The notes under the pieces were generated by a model. The model did no database searches. It worked only from the letters and a program-made list of their open reading frames with translations, and was not told the origin of the DNA. The translations under genes were made by a program, and so were the position numbers. From the NCBI RefSeq assembly GCF_013416555.1, contig NZ_JACCFG010000003.1, forward strand, positions 1 through 64,000: DNA of 64,000 nt. The letters run 5' to 3'. This stretch comes from Sphingomonas sp. R-74633. Lineage in GTDB: Bacteria; Pseudomonadota; Alphaproteobacteria; Sphingomonadales; Sphingomonadaceae. Shown in pieces: positions 54,497 through 64,000 of this stretch (the first letter of the stretch is position 1; each line of letters opens with the position of its first letter).

Positions 54497-56385
54497 AGGC
54501 CGAGCCGCGCAGCGATTGCGTCGAACAGCGTCTGGTCTTCCAGGCTTCCGGTCGCCGGCCCCATCGCGCTGCACTCGAGGCAGCGCGCCTGCACCGATCC
54601 GCCATGCGCCAGCCGCCGCGCGTCGCCCAGCGCCCGGGCGAACATCGCGCGCTGCTCGATCGCCACCCGCGCGAACATGTCCGGCCCCGCCGCCTCGTCG
54701 GTGCGGTCGCCGTCCTCGTCCTTGTCTTCGGTCAGGCTCTCGAACAGCTTGGCCCAGCTCGAAGGCTCCTTCTCGAGATACACGGCATGCACCTTGGCCG
54801 GATCGAGCTTGGCCCGGCGTGCCGCCTCGGCAATCGCGTCGTCGATCCCGCCGAACCGGTCGACCAGCCCGAGCTGGTGCGCGGTGCCGCCGATCCAGAC
54901 GCGGCCCTGCGCGATCTCGTTGACGCGCTCGGGCGTCAGCTTGCGCGCGGCCGAGACGACGCCGATGAAGCGCGCATAACCCGCCTCGATCGCCGATTGG
55001 AGCAGGCGGTCGGTCTCGGCATTGGTACCGCCATAAATGTCGGGCTGGCCGCTGAGAGGCGTGGTCTTCACCCCGTCCGCGCCCACGCCGATCTTGGCGA
55101 GCGTCTTCTCGAAAGTCGGGATCACACCGAAGATGCCGATCGATCCGGTGATCGTGTTGGGCTCGGCGAAGATCGTGTCTCCGCCGGTCGACACCCAATA
55201 GCCGCCGCTGGCCGCCAGGCTGCCCATCGAGACCACCACCGGCAGCCCCTGCGCCTTGGCCTGCAGGATCGCCTGGCGGATCTGCTCCGAAGCGAGCGCC
55301 GAGCCGCCCGGCGAGTCGACGCGCACCACCAGCGCCTTGAGGTTCTTGGTCGCCAGCCCCTTGAGCAGCAGCGCGCTCACGCTGTCGCCGGCTGCCTTGC
55401 CCGGGCCCGCCTTGCCGTCGATGATCTCGCCGGCGATCGTGATCACCCCGATCGCGTCGCCGCCGGTCGGCAGCGGGTTGGCGGCGATGAAGTCGTCAAG
55501 CTTGATCCGGTTGAACGTGCCGACGGGCTTGCCGCTCGGCGCACCGGCGATCTCGGCAACGCGCTTGCTGAACGCCATGCGGTCACCCAGCTTGTCGACG
55601 ATGCCCAGCGCCAGGTTCGACTTGGCAATGTCGCCATTTGCCGCGACCACGGTGTCGGCGGGCTTGGCGAGATAATCGGCCAGCTTCGCCTTGGGCCGTG
55701 CCTTGGCGATTTCCGCCTGCCACTGCGCCCAGATCGGCTGGTAGATCGCCAGCTCGGCTTCCTTGGCCTCGGGCGACATGTCGTTGCGCATATAGGGCTC
55801 GACCGCCGACTTGAACTTGCCGACGCGGTAGATGTGCGCAGTCACGCCCAGCTTGTCCATCAGACCCTTGTAATAGAGCCGGGTGCCGCCCGGTCCGGCG
55901 AACATCGCGCCGCCCAGCGGGTTCACCCAGATTTCGCTGGCATTGGCGGCCAGTGCATAGCTGTCATCGGTATAGGCGGTGGCGTAGGCGAGCACCGGCT
56001 TGCCGCCCGCGCGCACGCGGCCCACGGCAGCTGCAACTTCGCTGATCGCCGCCGGATAGCCGCCCATGAAGCGGTCGAGATCGAGCACCACGGCCTTCAC
56101 ATGACTGTCGGTCTTCGCCGCGTCGAGCGCGCGCACCACGTCGCGGAGCCGCTGCTGCTTGACGGCGCTGCCGCCGCCCAGCTTGCTCCACGGATCGACT
56201 TCCTCGGGCTGTTCGACCAGCGTGCCGTCGAGCGCCACCACCAGCGCGCCGTCGCGAATCGCCGCCGGATTGGGCTTGGCCGAGAGCGCGGCGAACAGCA
56301 TCGTGAAGAACAGCAGCATGAAAACCAGGACCAGAAAGTCCTTGATCCCGACCAGGATCATCCAGGCGCCTTTGACAAGCTTCAC
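54493..56385 (-). CDS. sppA: Signal peptide peptidase SppA (67K type)
   Basis: The 630-residue membrane-bound serine protease degrades cleaved signal peptides. One anchor helix spans about residues 10-34. Two tandem S49 domains follow: the N-terminal half donates Lys192 (VGKFKSAVEPYM, equal to E. coli Lys209) and the C-terminal half donates Ser393 (SMGSLAASGGYW, equal to Ser409). The length matches the E. coli long form. A C-terminal tail of about 95 residues after LGLVDRFGGIDDAIAEAARRAKL is Glu/Asp-rich then Ala-rich and contains a CLEC pair. It starts 222 bp from the divergent groES. Confidence 0.94.
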   Translation of the reverse strand: MKLVKGAWMILVGIKDFLVLVFMLLFFTMLFAALSAKPNPAAIRDGALVVALDGTLVEQPEEVDPWSKLGGGSAVKQQRLRDVVRALDAAKTDSHVKAVVLDLDRFMGGYPAAISEVAAAVGRVRAGGKPVLAYATAYTDDSYALAANASEIWVNPLGGAMFAGPGGTRLYYKGLMDKLGVTAHIYRVGKFKSAVEPYMRNDMSPEAKEAELAIYQPIWAQWQAEIAKARPKAKLADYLAKPADTVVAANGDIAKSNLALGIVDKLGDRMAFSKRVAEIAGAPSGKPVGTFNRIKLDDFIAANPLPTGGDAIGVITIAGEIIDGKAGPGKAAGDSVSALLLKGLATKNLKALVVRVDSPGGSALASEQIRQAILQAKAQGLPVVVSMGSLAASGGYWVSTGGDTIFAEPNTITGSIGIFGVIPTFEKTLAKIGVGADGVKTTPLSGQPDIYGGTNAETDRLLQSAIEAGYARFIGVVSAARKLTPERVNEIAQGRVWIGGTAHQLGLVDRFGGIDDAIAEAARRAKLDPAKVHAVYLEKEPSSWAKLFESLTEDKDEDGDRTDEAAGPDMFARVAIEQRAMFARALGDARRLAHGGSVQARCLECSAMGPATGSLEDQTLFDAIAARLGL

Positions 56386-56508
56386 TTCGCCGCTCTCCTA
56401 TGGAAATGCGAATTCGGGCTACTAGATATGCCGCATGGAGTAAACGCCCGTATTAGCGGCACAATACAGCTCCGGGACGGACTTTGAAAATTCCGTTCGG
56501 ACTCCCCG

Positions 56509-56537
56509 TTGACGCAGCCACGGGCCATACGCATATG
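56509..56537 (+). promoter_or_regulatory. groESL sigma-70 promoter
   Basis: TTGACG (56509-56514) and CATATG (56532-56537) are spaced by 17 bp, giving a start of transcription near 56544 at the left edge of the CIRCE operator. The -35 hexamer is near-perfect. A heat-shock sigma-32 promoter is not excluded but I do not see its consensus. Confidence 0.65.
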
Positions 56538-56545
56538 CCGCTCCG

Positions 56546-56572
56546 TTAGCAGTCGGTGAGTCCGAGTGCTAA
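56546..56572. promoter_or_regulatory. CIRCE operator (HrcA binding site) of groESL
   Basis: TTAGCAGTC-N9-GAGTGCTAA matches the CIRCE consensus TTAGCACTC-N9-GAGTGCTAA at 17 of 18 arm positions; only one base of the left arm differs. It lies just after the -10 hexamer, 36 bp upstream of groES, where HrcA repressor with GroEL feedback normally acts. The hrcA gene is not in the window. Confidence 0.93.
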
Positions 56573-56607
56573 AGCCATAGACACCATTGCAAAGAGGATT
56601 ACTCGCA

Positions 56608-56895
56608 ATGACCTTCCGTCCGTTGCACGACCGCGTGCTCGTTCGCCGCGTCGAAGCCGAGGCGAAGACCGCCGGCGGCATCATCATCCCGGACACCGCC
56701 CAGGAAAAGCCGCAGGAGGGCGAAGTCGTCTCCGTCGGTTCGGGCGCCAAGAACGAGAAGGGCGAAGTCACTCCGCTCGACGTCAAGGCCGGCGACCGCA
56801 TCCTGTTCGGCAAATGGTCGGGCACCGAGGTCAAGGTCAACGGCGAGGACCTGCTGATCATGAAGGAAAGCGACATCCTCGGCATTCTCGGCTGA
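56608..56895 (+). CDS. groES: Co-chaperonin GroES
   Basis: The 95-residue subunit forms the heptameric lid of Gro[48 protein letters not shown] includes the mobile loop ([11 protein letters not shown] with the Ile-Ile-Ile GroEL contact), and the C-terminal [19 protein letters not shown] is standard. AGAGGA lies 10 bp before the ATG. It is the first gene of the CIRCE-controlled groESL operon; groEL begins 58 bp after its stop. Confidence 0.97.
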   Translation: MTFRPLHDRVLVRRVEAEAKTAGGIIIPDTAQEKPQEGEVVSVGSGAKNEKGEVTPLDVKAGDRILFGKWSGTEVKVNGEDLLIMKESDILGILG

Positions 56896-56941
56896 GACGC
56901 GCTTACCTGAGTCAACGGATTCAACATTTTCCCAGTTTTGA

Positions 56942-58597
<1,656 letters not shown>

Positions 58598-58620
58598 GTC
58601 CGCGCACCTGCACGAAAAAG

Positions 58621-58655
58621 AAGGGCCGGGAGCGATCCCGGCCCTTTCTTTTTTT
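58621..58655 (+). terminator. Rho-independent terminator of groESL
   Basis: An 11-bp perfect stem (58621-58631 with 58636-58646), loop GCGA, then TCTTTTTTT. It is preceded by an A-run, so it could also work on the other strand. Confidence 0.93.
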
Positions 58656-58731
58656 GCGGCAGATTGAAGCCAGTTCCCGTTGACCAGTTGGAAATCATCC
58701 GGAAATAACGTGCGACGGGTCGAAATAAAGG

Positions 58732-58920
58732 ATGGGTCGCGTGTTCGGTTGGATTGGTGGGCGGGTGCGATGCATCGGCGGCAAGCATGAGCGTTCGGAA
58801 AAGCACGCGCAGCGCGTCGGCGAGGCCGAAAAATATATCAGCCGGTGCCGCTATTGCGGCATCCACATGACCCGCCGCGCCAAGCGGGACTGGATCGTCA
58901 CGCCCAAGGGCGCCCGCTGA
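58732..58920 (+). CDS. Small basic protein with a CxxC motif
   Basis: The ORF encodes 62 residues: MGRVFGWIGGRVRCIGGKHERSEKHAQRVGEAEKYISRCRYCGIHMTRRAKRDWIV. It has CRYC plus an additional Cys at residue 14, two His near the first Cys and many Arg/Lys, resembling a small zinc-ribbon-like protein. The ATG at 58732 is only 2 bp after AAAGG; an in-frame GTG at 58741 has better spacing (8 bp) and would remove three residues. It stands alone between groEL and the M3B peptidase gene. I assign no function. Confidence 0.6.
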   Translation: MGRVFGWIGGRVRCIGGKHERSEKHAQRVGEAEKYISRCRYCGIHMTRRAKRDWIVTPKGAR

Positions 58921-59039
58921 ACTCGTCGCGATCGCCCGCCTAGGGCGACAATCGCGCTTCCCTCTACCCCGAAACCGCGACAGACTGGCGCATCCACAAC
59001 AGCGCCGGGCCTACAGGCGCGTTCTCGGGGAATGAACTG

Positions 59040-60899
59040 ATGACCGAAATCACTCGCCGCCAGGCTCTGGGCGTTGCCGCGCTCGCGCCGCTTGCCGCCG
59101 CGCTGCCCGCCTGGGCGCAGGAGACCAAGATGACCACCGCGATGTGGGACCTGACCGAGCTGTATCCGAACGACGCCGCCTGGGATGCCGCCCGCAAGCA
59201 GGCGCTCGCCGCCATCCCCGGCGTCGCCAAGTACAAGGGCCGGCTCGGCGAGAGCGCCGCTGTGCTGGCCGAAGCGATGGTCGCCCAGTCCGACCTCGGC
59301 CGCACGATCAGCCGCATCTACACCTATGCCAGCCTGAAGGGCGACGAGGATGTCCGCGTCTCCGCCTATCAGGAGAAGCTCGCCCAGGCCCGCGACCTCT
59401 ACACTGCGTTCGGCGAAGCGACGTCCTGGGCCTCGCCCGAGCTGCTGACGCTGGGCAAGGCAAAGATCGACGCCTTCCTGGCCGCCAGCGAGACGCTGCG
59501 CACCCGCTTCGACTTCGCGCTCGCCGATACGCTGCGCCAGGCCGAGCACACGCTCAGCCCCGAAGGCGAATCGATCCTCGCCAGCGCCAGCTCGCCGCTC
59601 GGCGCGCCGGGCGAAATCTCCGGCCAACTGCGCTCGTCGGACATTCCCTGGCCGACGATCACGCTGTCAACCGGCAAGGCGGTCCGCCTCGATTCGCAGG
59701 GCTATTCGCTCAACCGCGACGCCCCCAACCGCGAGGACCGCAAGGCGGTGTTCAGCGCCTTCTGGACCGCGCACGGCAAATTCCAGAGCTCGTTCGGCGC
59801 GACCTATGGCGCCAAGGTGCGCGGCGACATCTTCTACGCCAAGGCGCGCAAATACCCGACCTCGCTGGCCCGTGCACTCTCGGGCAACAATGTGCCCGAG
59901 GCGGTGTATCGCACGCTGGTCGCCGAAGCGAACAAGGGCCTTCCCCAGCTCCACCGCTATTTCGAGCTGCGCCGCAAGATGCTCAAGCTGCCGGACATCG
60001 GCTATTACGACATCTATCCGTCGCTCGTGTCGATGGACCGCAGCTATACGCTCGACCAGATGCGCGCGACGACCCTGGAAGCAGTGAAGCCGCTCGGCCC
60101 CGACTATCAGGCGCGCATCGCCAAGGCGACCGCGGCCAAGTGGATGGATCCCTGGCCCCGCGAGGGCAAGCGCCCGGGCGCCTATATGAATCCCGGCGCG
60201 TTCGACGTGCACCCGTATCTGCTGCTCAACCTGAGCGACAAATATGACGGGATGAGCACCTATGCGCACGAATGGGGCCATGCGCTCCACTCGCTGCTCG
60301 CCAATTCGACCCAAGTCTACGACAAGGCCGACTACCCGATCTTCCTCGCCGAGATCGCGTCGACCTGCAACGAGCAGCTGCTCGTCGCCCATCTGCTCAA
60401 GAACGCCAAGACCAAGGAAGAGAAGCTCTTCTATCTCGGCCAGCAGATGGAGAATTATCGCGGCACCTTCTACCGCCAGACCATGTTCGCCGAGTTCGAG
60501 CTCAAGGCGCACGACATGGCGGAAGCGGGCGAAGGTCTGTCGGGCGCGCGCTTCACCAAGGTCTATGGCGAACTGCTGCGCACCTATCACGGGCCGAACA
60601 TGATCCTCGAGCCCGAATATTCGAACGAGTGGGCCTATATCCCGCACTTCTACAACAGCTTCTACGTCTACCAATACGCCACCTGCATCTCGGCGGCGAC
60701 CTTCTTCGCCCAGTCGATCCTCAAGGGCGGCGCAAAGGAGCGCGACAATTATCTGTCGGTGCTGAAGGCGGGCGGATCGGACTATCCGACCGAGATACTG
60801 AAGCGCGCCGGTCTCGATATGGCGAGCCCGGCCCCGTACCAGGCGCTCGTCGCCGACTTCAAGAATGTGCTCGACCAGGCCGAAGCGCTGATCGGCTGA
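59040..60899 (+). CDS. M3B family oligoendopeptidase (PepF-like), exported
   Basis: The 619-residue zinc peptidase carries HEWGH at residues 410-414 in STYAHEWGHALHSLL and the downstream acid in FLAEIASTCNEQ. The fold is the all-helical M3 type, acting on short peptides. Unlike cytosolic PepF it has an N-terminal signal: TRRQALGVAALAPLAAALPAWAQ, with Arg-Arg before the hydrophobic core, which suits Tat export of a folded metalloenzyme. The start ATG at 59040 is preceded by GGGGAA. Convergent with the hydroxylase gene over a hairpin. Confidence 0.9.
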   Translation: MTEITRRQALGVAALAPLAAALPAWAQETKMTTAMWDLTELYPNDAAWDAARKQALAAIPGVAKYKGRLGESAAVLAEAMVAQSDLGRTISRIYTYASLKGDEDVRVSAYQEKLAQARDLYTAFGEATSWASPELLTLGKAKIDAFLAASETLRTRFDFALADTLRQAEHTLSPEGESILASASSPLGAPGEISGQLRSSDIPWPTITLSTGKAVRLDSQGYSLNRDAPNREDRKAVFSAFWTAHGKFQSSFGATYGAKVRGDIFYAKARKYPTSLARALSGNNVPEAVYRTLVAEANKGLPQLHRYFELRRKMLKLPDIGYYDIYPSLVSMDRSYTLDQMRATTLEAVKPLGPDYQARIAKATAAKWMDPWPREGKRPGAYMNPGAFDVHPYLLLNLSDKYDGMSTYAHEWGHALHSLLANSTQVYDKADYPIFLAEIASTCNEQLLVAHLLKNAKTKEEKLFYLGQQMENYRGTFYRQTMFAEFELKAHDMAEAGEGLSGARFTKVYGELLRTYHGPNMILEPEYSNEWAYIPHFYNSFYVYQYATCISAATFFAQSILKGGAKERDNYLSVLKAGGSDYPTEILKRAGLDMASPAPYQALVADFKNVLDQAEALIG

Positions 60900-60907
60900 C
60901 CTCGTGT

Positions 60908-60935
60908 CCCTCTCCCGTTTTTTGGCGGGGGAGGG
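60908..60935. terminator. Hairpin between convergent M3B peptidase and hydroxylase genes
   Basis: CCCTCTCCCG (60908-60917) pairs with CGGGGGAGGG (60926-60935) with one G-T pair; the loop holds TTTTTT. It lies 8 bp after one stop and 12 bp after the other, so it probably ends both transcripts. Confidence 0.6.
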
Positions 60936-60947
60936 ACTATCGGGCGC

Positions 60948-61535
60948 TCACCCGCCCAGCTGGTGCAACAGCCAGTCGTTGACGACCAGGTCGAGCACCA
61001 GATGCACCCGCGCCGTCTCGCCGCCATTCACCACGCTGTGCGGATCGGCGAGGCGCAGATACCAGGCCTCGCCCGGCGCCATCGTCACGCGTTTGCCGTT
61101 CAGCCGGAAATCGACGTCCGCATTGGTTACGATCGGCACATGGATCCGCGCGAAGCCATCGGCGACGTCGAGGTCCAGATCCTCATGCTCCTTGATCACC
61201 GACCCGGCAGCGAGCCGCATCAGCCGCACCGATCGCGCCGGGCATTCGAACGCGTCGATCACCGCCGATAGCGCCGGCATCTGCGCCCGCCACGGCGTAT
61301 CGACGAAATCGACTTCGCCCGGCGCCGAATAGATCATCTGGATGGGATGCTTTGCGCTGGCGGAGGCACGCAGCGGCAGCACGCTCCAGTCGCCTTCGAA
61401 ATTCTGCTTCACGAAATGCGTAGTGAAGTCCCCGCGTTCGAGCGCGGCGATGTCCGCGGCCAGCGGCGCGGGATCGAAGGCGAACGGCAGCCTTATCCGG
61501 TCGGGCAGCACCGATTGCACCTGCGCGGTCGCCAT
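60948..61535 (-). CDS. Aspartyl/asparaginyl beta-hydroxylase-like dioxygenase
   Basis: The 195-residue protein has the AspH-type double-stranded beta-helix of Fe(II)/2-oxoglutarate dioxygenases. Likely iron ligands are His117 (KEHEDLDLD) and His166 (ADPHSVVNGG), with Arg176 (TARVHLVLDL) for 2-oxoglutarate; the segment RIHVPIVTNADVDFRLNG and APGEAWYL are as in bacterial AspH-like enzymes. Substrate is unknown: a peptide side chain or small molecule are both possible. The ATG at 61535 is chosen because the longer frame adds no conserved sequence. Divergent from a sulfotransferase gene with 49 bp between starts. Confidence 0.85.
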   Translation of the reverse strand: MATAQVQSVLPDRIRLPFAFDPAPLAADIAALERGDFTTHFVKQNFEGDWSVLPLRASASAKHPIQMIYSAPGEVDFVDTPWRAQMPALSAVIDAFECPARSVRLMRLAAGSVIKEHEDLDLDVADGFARIHVPIVTNADVDFRLNGKRVTMAPGEAWYLRLADPHSVVNGGETARVHLVLDLVVNDWLLHQLGG

Positions 61536-61584
61536 ATTAGCCTCGGCCCCTTCCTTGCCTCCCGCGAGCCTATCCCACCCGCCC

Positions 61585-62700
61585 ATGAATGCAACGTCGC
61601 CCCTTGCCGCCTTTCATGCCGCGCTGCTCGCCGATCCGGCGGCGGCACAACTTCTGGCCGAGCCGATCGAGACGCCGCGTTTCGCCAGGATGGCAATGGA
61701 CTGGGCAAATGCGCGTGGGATCGCACTTACGCCCGCGATGCTCGACGATACGCCGCGGCCGGCGCCGCTGCTGCTCGACAGCTGCCCGCCCGCCGGCTGG
61801 CTGCCCGCAAAGCTGGGGCCGGACCTCACGATCGACTGGCTTCACTTCGCCGGGGTAGCGCCCAACCGTTCTTTCTTCGACATCTCGCTCACCGAAGCCG
61901 CCGCGCGCCCGCTCAATCGCGTGCTGCGGGTCCGCACCACGCTCGACACGCTGATCGACGCGCCGCGCGATCCCGGCTTCGCGCCCTCGGGGTTCGTCTT
62001 CCACATGTCGCGCTGCGGCTCGACGTTGGTTGCCCAGATGCTCGGCGCCGTGCCCGGCCATTTCGCGCTTTCGGAACCCCAGCTGCTCGACGGCCTGATC
62101 CGCGCGCCCTTCGACGATCCCGAACTTCAGGTCGAGGCACTGCGCGCGCTCGTCTATGCTTGGAGCCGCGGCGCCGACCGGCTGTTCGTCAAGCTCGACA
62201 GCTGGCACACACGCGCGCTGCCGCTGCTGCGCCGCGCCTTCCCGCAAGTGCCCTGGATCTTCCTCCACCGCGATCCGGTCGAGGTGCTGGTGTCGCACCG
62301 GCGCGAGCGCGGCTTCCAGACCGTGCCCGGCCTGATCCCGCTCGATTGGTTCGGCTTGGAACCCGACGACGCGACCCTACCCGAGGCAGAGTATATCGCG
62401 CGGGTGCTCGAGCGGATCTGCGAACCCGCCATCGCCCAGGCAGCCGACGGCGGGCTGCTCCTCGACTATACCGAGCTGCCCCAGGCCTTCTTCACGCGGA
62501 TCCTGCCGCATTTCGGGCTGACGCCGACCCCGGACGAGCGCGCTACGATGGACGCGGCCGCCAGGCGGAATTCGAAGGAGCCCGATACCGGCTTCCAGCC
62601 CGACGGGGAGGCGAAGCAGCGCGAAGCCAGGCCGGACCAGCATGCCGCGGCGGCACGCGTCCGGGCCGCGCTCAGCCTTTCTTCTGCATCGCCTCGATGA
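61585..62700 (+). CDS. Sulfotransferase family protein
   Basis: The 371-residue protein has a PAPS-dependent sulfotransferase fold in residues 140-300: 5'-phosphosulfate loop FVFHMSRCGSTLVAQML and 3'-phosphate segment VPWIFLHRDPVEVLVSHRRER. An N-terminal region of about 130 residues is unique to this subgroup, and the C-terminus is charged. The acceptor is unknown. It shares a 49-bp divergent promoter region with the dioxygenase, which suggests a shared pathway such as hydroxylation then sulfation of one substrate (inference). Its 3' end overlaps the convergent manC-like gene by 29 bp. Confidence 0.82.
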   Translation: MNATSPLAAFHAALLADPAAAQLLAEPIETPRFARMAMDWANARGIALTPAMLDDTPRPAPLLLDSCPPAGWLPAKLGPDLTIDWLHFAGVAPNRSFFDISLTEAAARPLNRVLRVRTTLDTLIDAPRDPGFAPSGFVFHMSRCGSTLVAQMLGAVPGHFALSEPQLLDGLIRAPFDDPELQVEALRALVYAWSRGADRLFVKLDSWHTRALPLLRRAFPQVPWIFLHRDPVEVLVSHRRERGFQTVPGLIPLDWFGLEPDDATLPEAEYIARVLERICEPAIAQAADGGLLLDYTELPQAFFTRILPHFGLTPTPDERATMDAAARRNSKEPDTGFQPDGEAKQREARPDQHAAAARVRAALSLSSASPR

Positions 62701-63733
62701 TCTTTTTCACTTCCTGACTGCGCCCGCGCGGCAGCACCAGGATGTCGTCTCCCGACGCGACCACAATCAGGTCCTCGACGCCGACCAGCGCCACCCGCTT
62801 GCCCGCTTCGGCGCGAACCAGGCAATTGGTCGATTCGATCACCACGGCGTCGCCGCGCACGACATTGCCGCCGGCATCGGCATGGCTGATCGCGTGGAGC
62901 GCGTCCCAGCTGCCGACATCGCTCCAGCCCATCGTAACCGGCACCACCGCGACGCGCGGCGCCTTTTCCATCACGGCATAGTCGATCGAGTCCGACGGGC
63001 TGGCGGCGAAACTATCGGCATCGGGCCAGATCCGGGCACCGTCACGCTTACCCTTCTCCATCGCCTGCTGCGCGGCATGGAGGATGTCGGGCGCATAGCT
63101 CGCCAGCGCGCCCAGAAACGCATCGGCCCGGAACAGGAAGATGCCGCCGTTCCAGGTGTGCCCGCCTGCCGCGAGCATCGCCTCGGCCGCCTCGCGCGGC
63201 GGCTTCTCGACGAAGCGCTCAACGCGGTGGACGCCCTCGGCCAGCGCCTCGCCTACCTTGAGCCAGCCATAGCCGGTCTCAGGCGAATCGGGGGTGATGC
63301 CGAAGGTGATCAGCCAGCCCTCCTGCACCAGAGGCAGTGCTGTCCGGATCGCGGCGTGGAACGCCTCGACATCGGTGATGACATGGTCCGAAGGCATCAC
63401 CAGCAACGGCTCGGCGCCGCCGCCCGCCGCGATTGCGGCAAGCGCGATGGCCGGCGCCGTGTTGCGTCCGACAGGCTCGAGGATCAGCGCCTGCGCGCTG
63501 TTCTCGGCAGCGGCGAGCTGCTCCTCGACCATGTCCGCATGATGCCCGTTGGCGACGACGATCGAGCGGCCGAACTGCTCACCCGAAGCGCGCCGCGCGG
63601 TGAGCTGGAGCATCGTCTCTTCGGCGGTGAGCGACAGGAGCTGTTTGGGCTTTTCGGCGCGTGACATCGGCCACAGGCGCGTGCCCGACCCTCCCGAAAG
63701 GATGACAGGGACGATCGGCTGCGAATCCGGCAT
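62672..63733 (-). CDS. manC: Mannose-1-phosphate guanylyltransferase
   Basis: The 353-residue enzyme makes GDP-mannose from mannose-1-phosphate and GTP. The pyrophosphorylase signature GGSGTRLWPMSRAEKPKQLL is at residues 14-33, with EPVGRNTAPAIALAA, VMPSDHVI and FVEKPP following. It is the short, single-function form: the C-terminal phosphomannose isomerase domain of long ManC is missing. GDP-mannose would feed exopolysaccharide, consistent with the glycosyltransferase starting on the other strand 160 bp away. Confidence 0.92.
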   Translation of the reverse strand: MPDSQPIVPVILSGGSGTRLWPMSRAEKPKQLLSLTAEETMLQLTARRASGEQFGRSIVVANGHHADMVEEQLAAAENSAQALILEPVGRNTAPAIALAAIAAGGGAEPLLVMPSDHVITDVEAFHAAIRTALPLVQEGWLITFGITPDSPETGYGWLKVGEALAEGVHRVERFVEKPPREAAEAMLAAGGHTWNGGIFLFRADAFLGALASYAPDILHAAQQAMEKGKRDGARIWPDADSFAASPSDSIDYAVMEKAPRVAVVPVTMGWSDVGSWDALHAISHADAGGNVVRGDAVVIESTNCLVRAEAGKRVALVGVEDLIVVASGDDILVLPRGRSQEVKKIIEAMQKKG

Positions 63734-63893
63734 GAGCTTCGGACCTCCTGACTATATTGCAATGCGGCGAATTGCCCCGGCGGTCAAACACATGGATCGC
63801 GCCCGGGTTTCGGGCGGAAAACACATTTTTCCGTAAACTCGGCCTGACGCGGCATGTCGGATTTGTTTACACTTGCCTCGTACAGCAAGGCGC

Positions 63894-64000
63894 ATGATCC
63901 GGCTGTTCAAGCATTACGTGCCCAACGCGGTGCTTCTGCTCGGCTTCCTCGACATCCTGCTGCTGGCAGTGTCGGGCGAGCTTGGCTGGATGCTGCGCGC
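63894..64000 (+). CDS. Start of a TIGR03013-like (PEP-CTERM/XrtA-system) sugar transferase, cut by window edge
   Basis: Only 35 codons are visible: MIRLFKHYVPNAVLLLGFLD, then ILLLAVSGELGWMLRA. A membrane helix from about residue 12 to 28 after MIRLFKHYVP matches the N-terminus I recall for the PEP-CTERM/XrtA-associated sugar transferases, which transfer the first sugar phosphate to undecaprenyl phosphate in exopolysaccharide synthesis. AAGG precedes the ATG by 3 bp. Assignment rests on a short segment; a different EPS membrane protein is possible. The divergent manC supports the EPS context. Confidence 0.55.
   Translation, partial: MIRLFKHYVPNAVLLLGFLDILLLAVSGELGWMLR

Noticed and set aside
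53927..55198. Long minus-strand frame extending the GNAT acetyltransferase upstream to 55198
   Set aside because: The upstream 234 codons lie out of frame inside sppA and are Arg/Gly-rich; the GTG at 54496 overlapping the sppA stop gives a standard GNAT protein.

Overview
The window reads as chromosomal DNA of an aerobic alphaproteobacterium of the Sphingomonas/Sphingomonadaceae type. The evidence is high GC with strong third-position GC, many 1-4 bp gene overlaps (ATGA, TGATG), sphingomonad-like gene content (M13 peptidase, XdhC/MocA pair, SulP, COG4705 protein, XrtA-type glycosyltransferase), and imperfect palindromes of the kind scattered through sphingomonad genomes. I see no rRNA, tRNA, prophage, insertion sequence or CRISPR array. 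The genus is inference; no marker gene here fixes it.

Layout. 1-5.3 kb: tail of an acyl-CoA dehydrogenase, a large lipoprotein with one haem motif, a small lipoprotein, a periplasmic glycerophosphodiesterase, and an overlapping xdhC/mocA-like pair. 5.3-10.1 kb: a minus-strand tripartite efflux operon (outer-membrane factor, MacA-like adaptor, ABC ATPase, MacB-like permease). 10.3-14.9 kb: acetyl-CoA synthetase translationally coupled to a macrodomain protein, then an M13 metallopeptidase closed by a strong terminator. 14.9-18.5 kb: SDR/TetR divergent pair, a possible 37-aa ORF behind a field of TTGCA motifs, and a POT peptide transporter. 18.7-25.2 kb: nitroreductase, a YtrA-like GntR regulator with signal peptidase I and two small proteins, a hydrolase/DUF2459 pair, phenylalanine hydroxylase, and a PrmA/SDR pair. 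25.3-28.1 kb: two tandem 456-codon soluble chemoreceptors with almost identical signalling domains and unlike globin-type sensor domains.

28.2-37.5 kb: succinate dehydrogenase sdhCDA, then sdhB 4.3 kb further on. Between them lie a membrane protein, a SulP transporter with a structured 5' leader on the other strand, a C13 (legumain-like) peptidase and a membrane-anchored ClpP-like protein. sdhB runs on into a thioesterase and zapE. 37.5-43.1 kb: beta-barrel protein, COG4705 membrane protein, GH2 glycosidase, acyltransferase, and a VOC protein facing a double winged-helix regulator. 43.3-51.6 kb: the TCA cluster mdh - small periplasmic protein - sucD - sucA - sucB - lpd, with no sucC in it. 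51.7-56.4 kb: DUF1801, DUF1275, TRIC-type channel, STAS-like protein, GNAT acetyltransferase and SppA. 56.5-58.6 kb: groESL with a recognisable CIRCE operator over the promoter. 58.7-64 kb: small CxxC protein, M3B oligopeptidase, a hydroxylase/sulfotransferase divergent pair, mannose-1-phosphate guanylyltransferase, and the first codons of what looks like a PEP-CTERM/XrtA-linked glycosyltransferase, so an exopolysaccharide locus may begin at the right edge.

Together the window is mostly central aerobic metabolism (acetate activation, most TCA enzymes from 2-oxoglutarate to oxaloacetate) and envelope functions (efflux, proteolysis, signal peptide processing). The points I consider most open are the C13/ClpP-like protease pair inside the split sdh locus, the SulP leader RNA, the tandem receptors, the acs-macrodomain coupling, and the hydroxylase/sulfotransferase pair.
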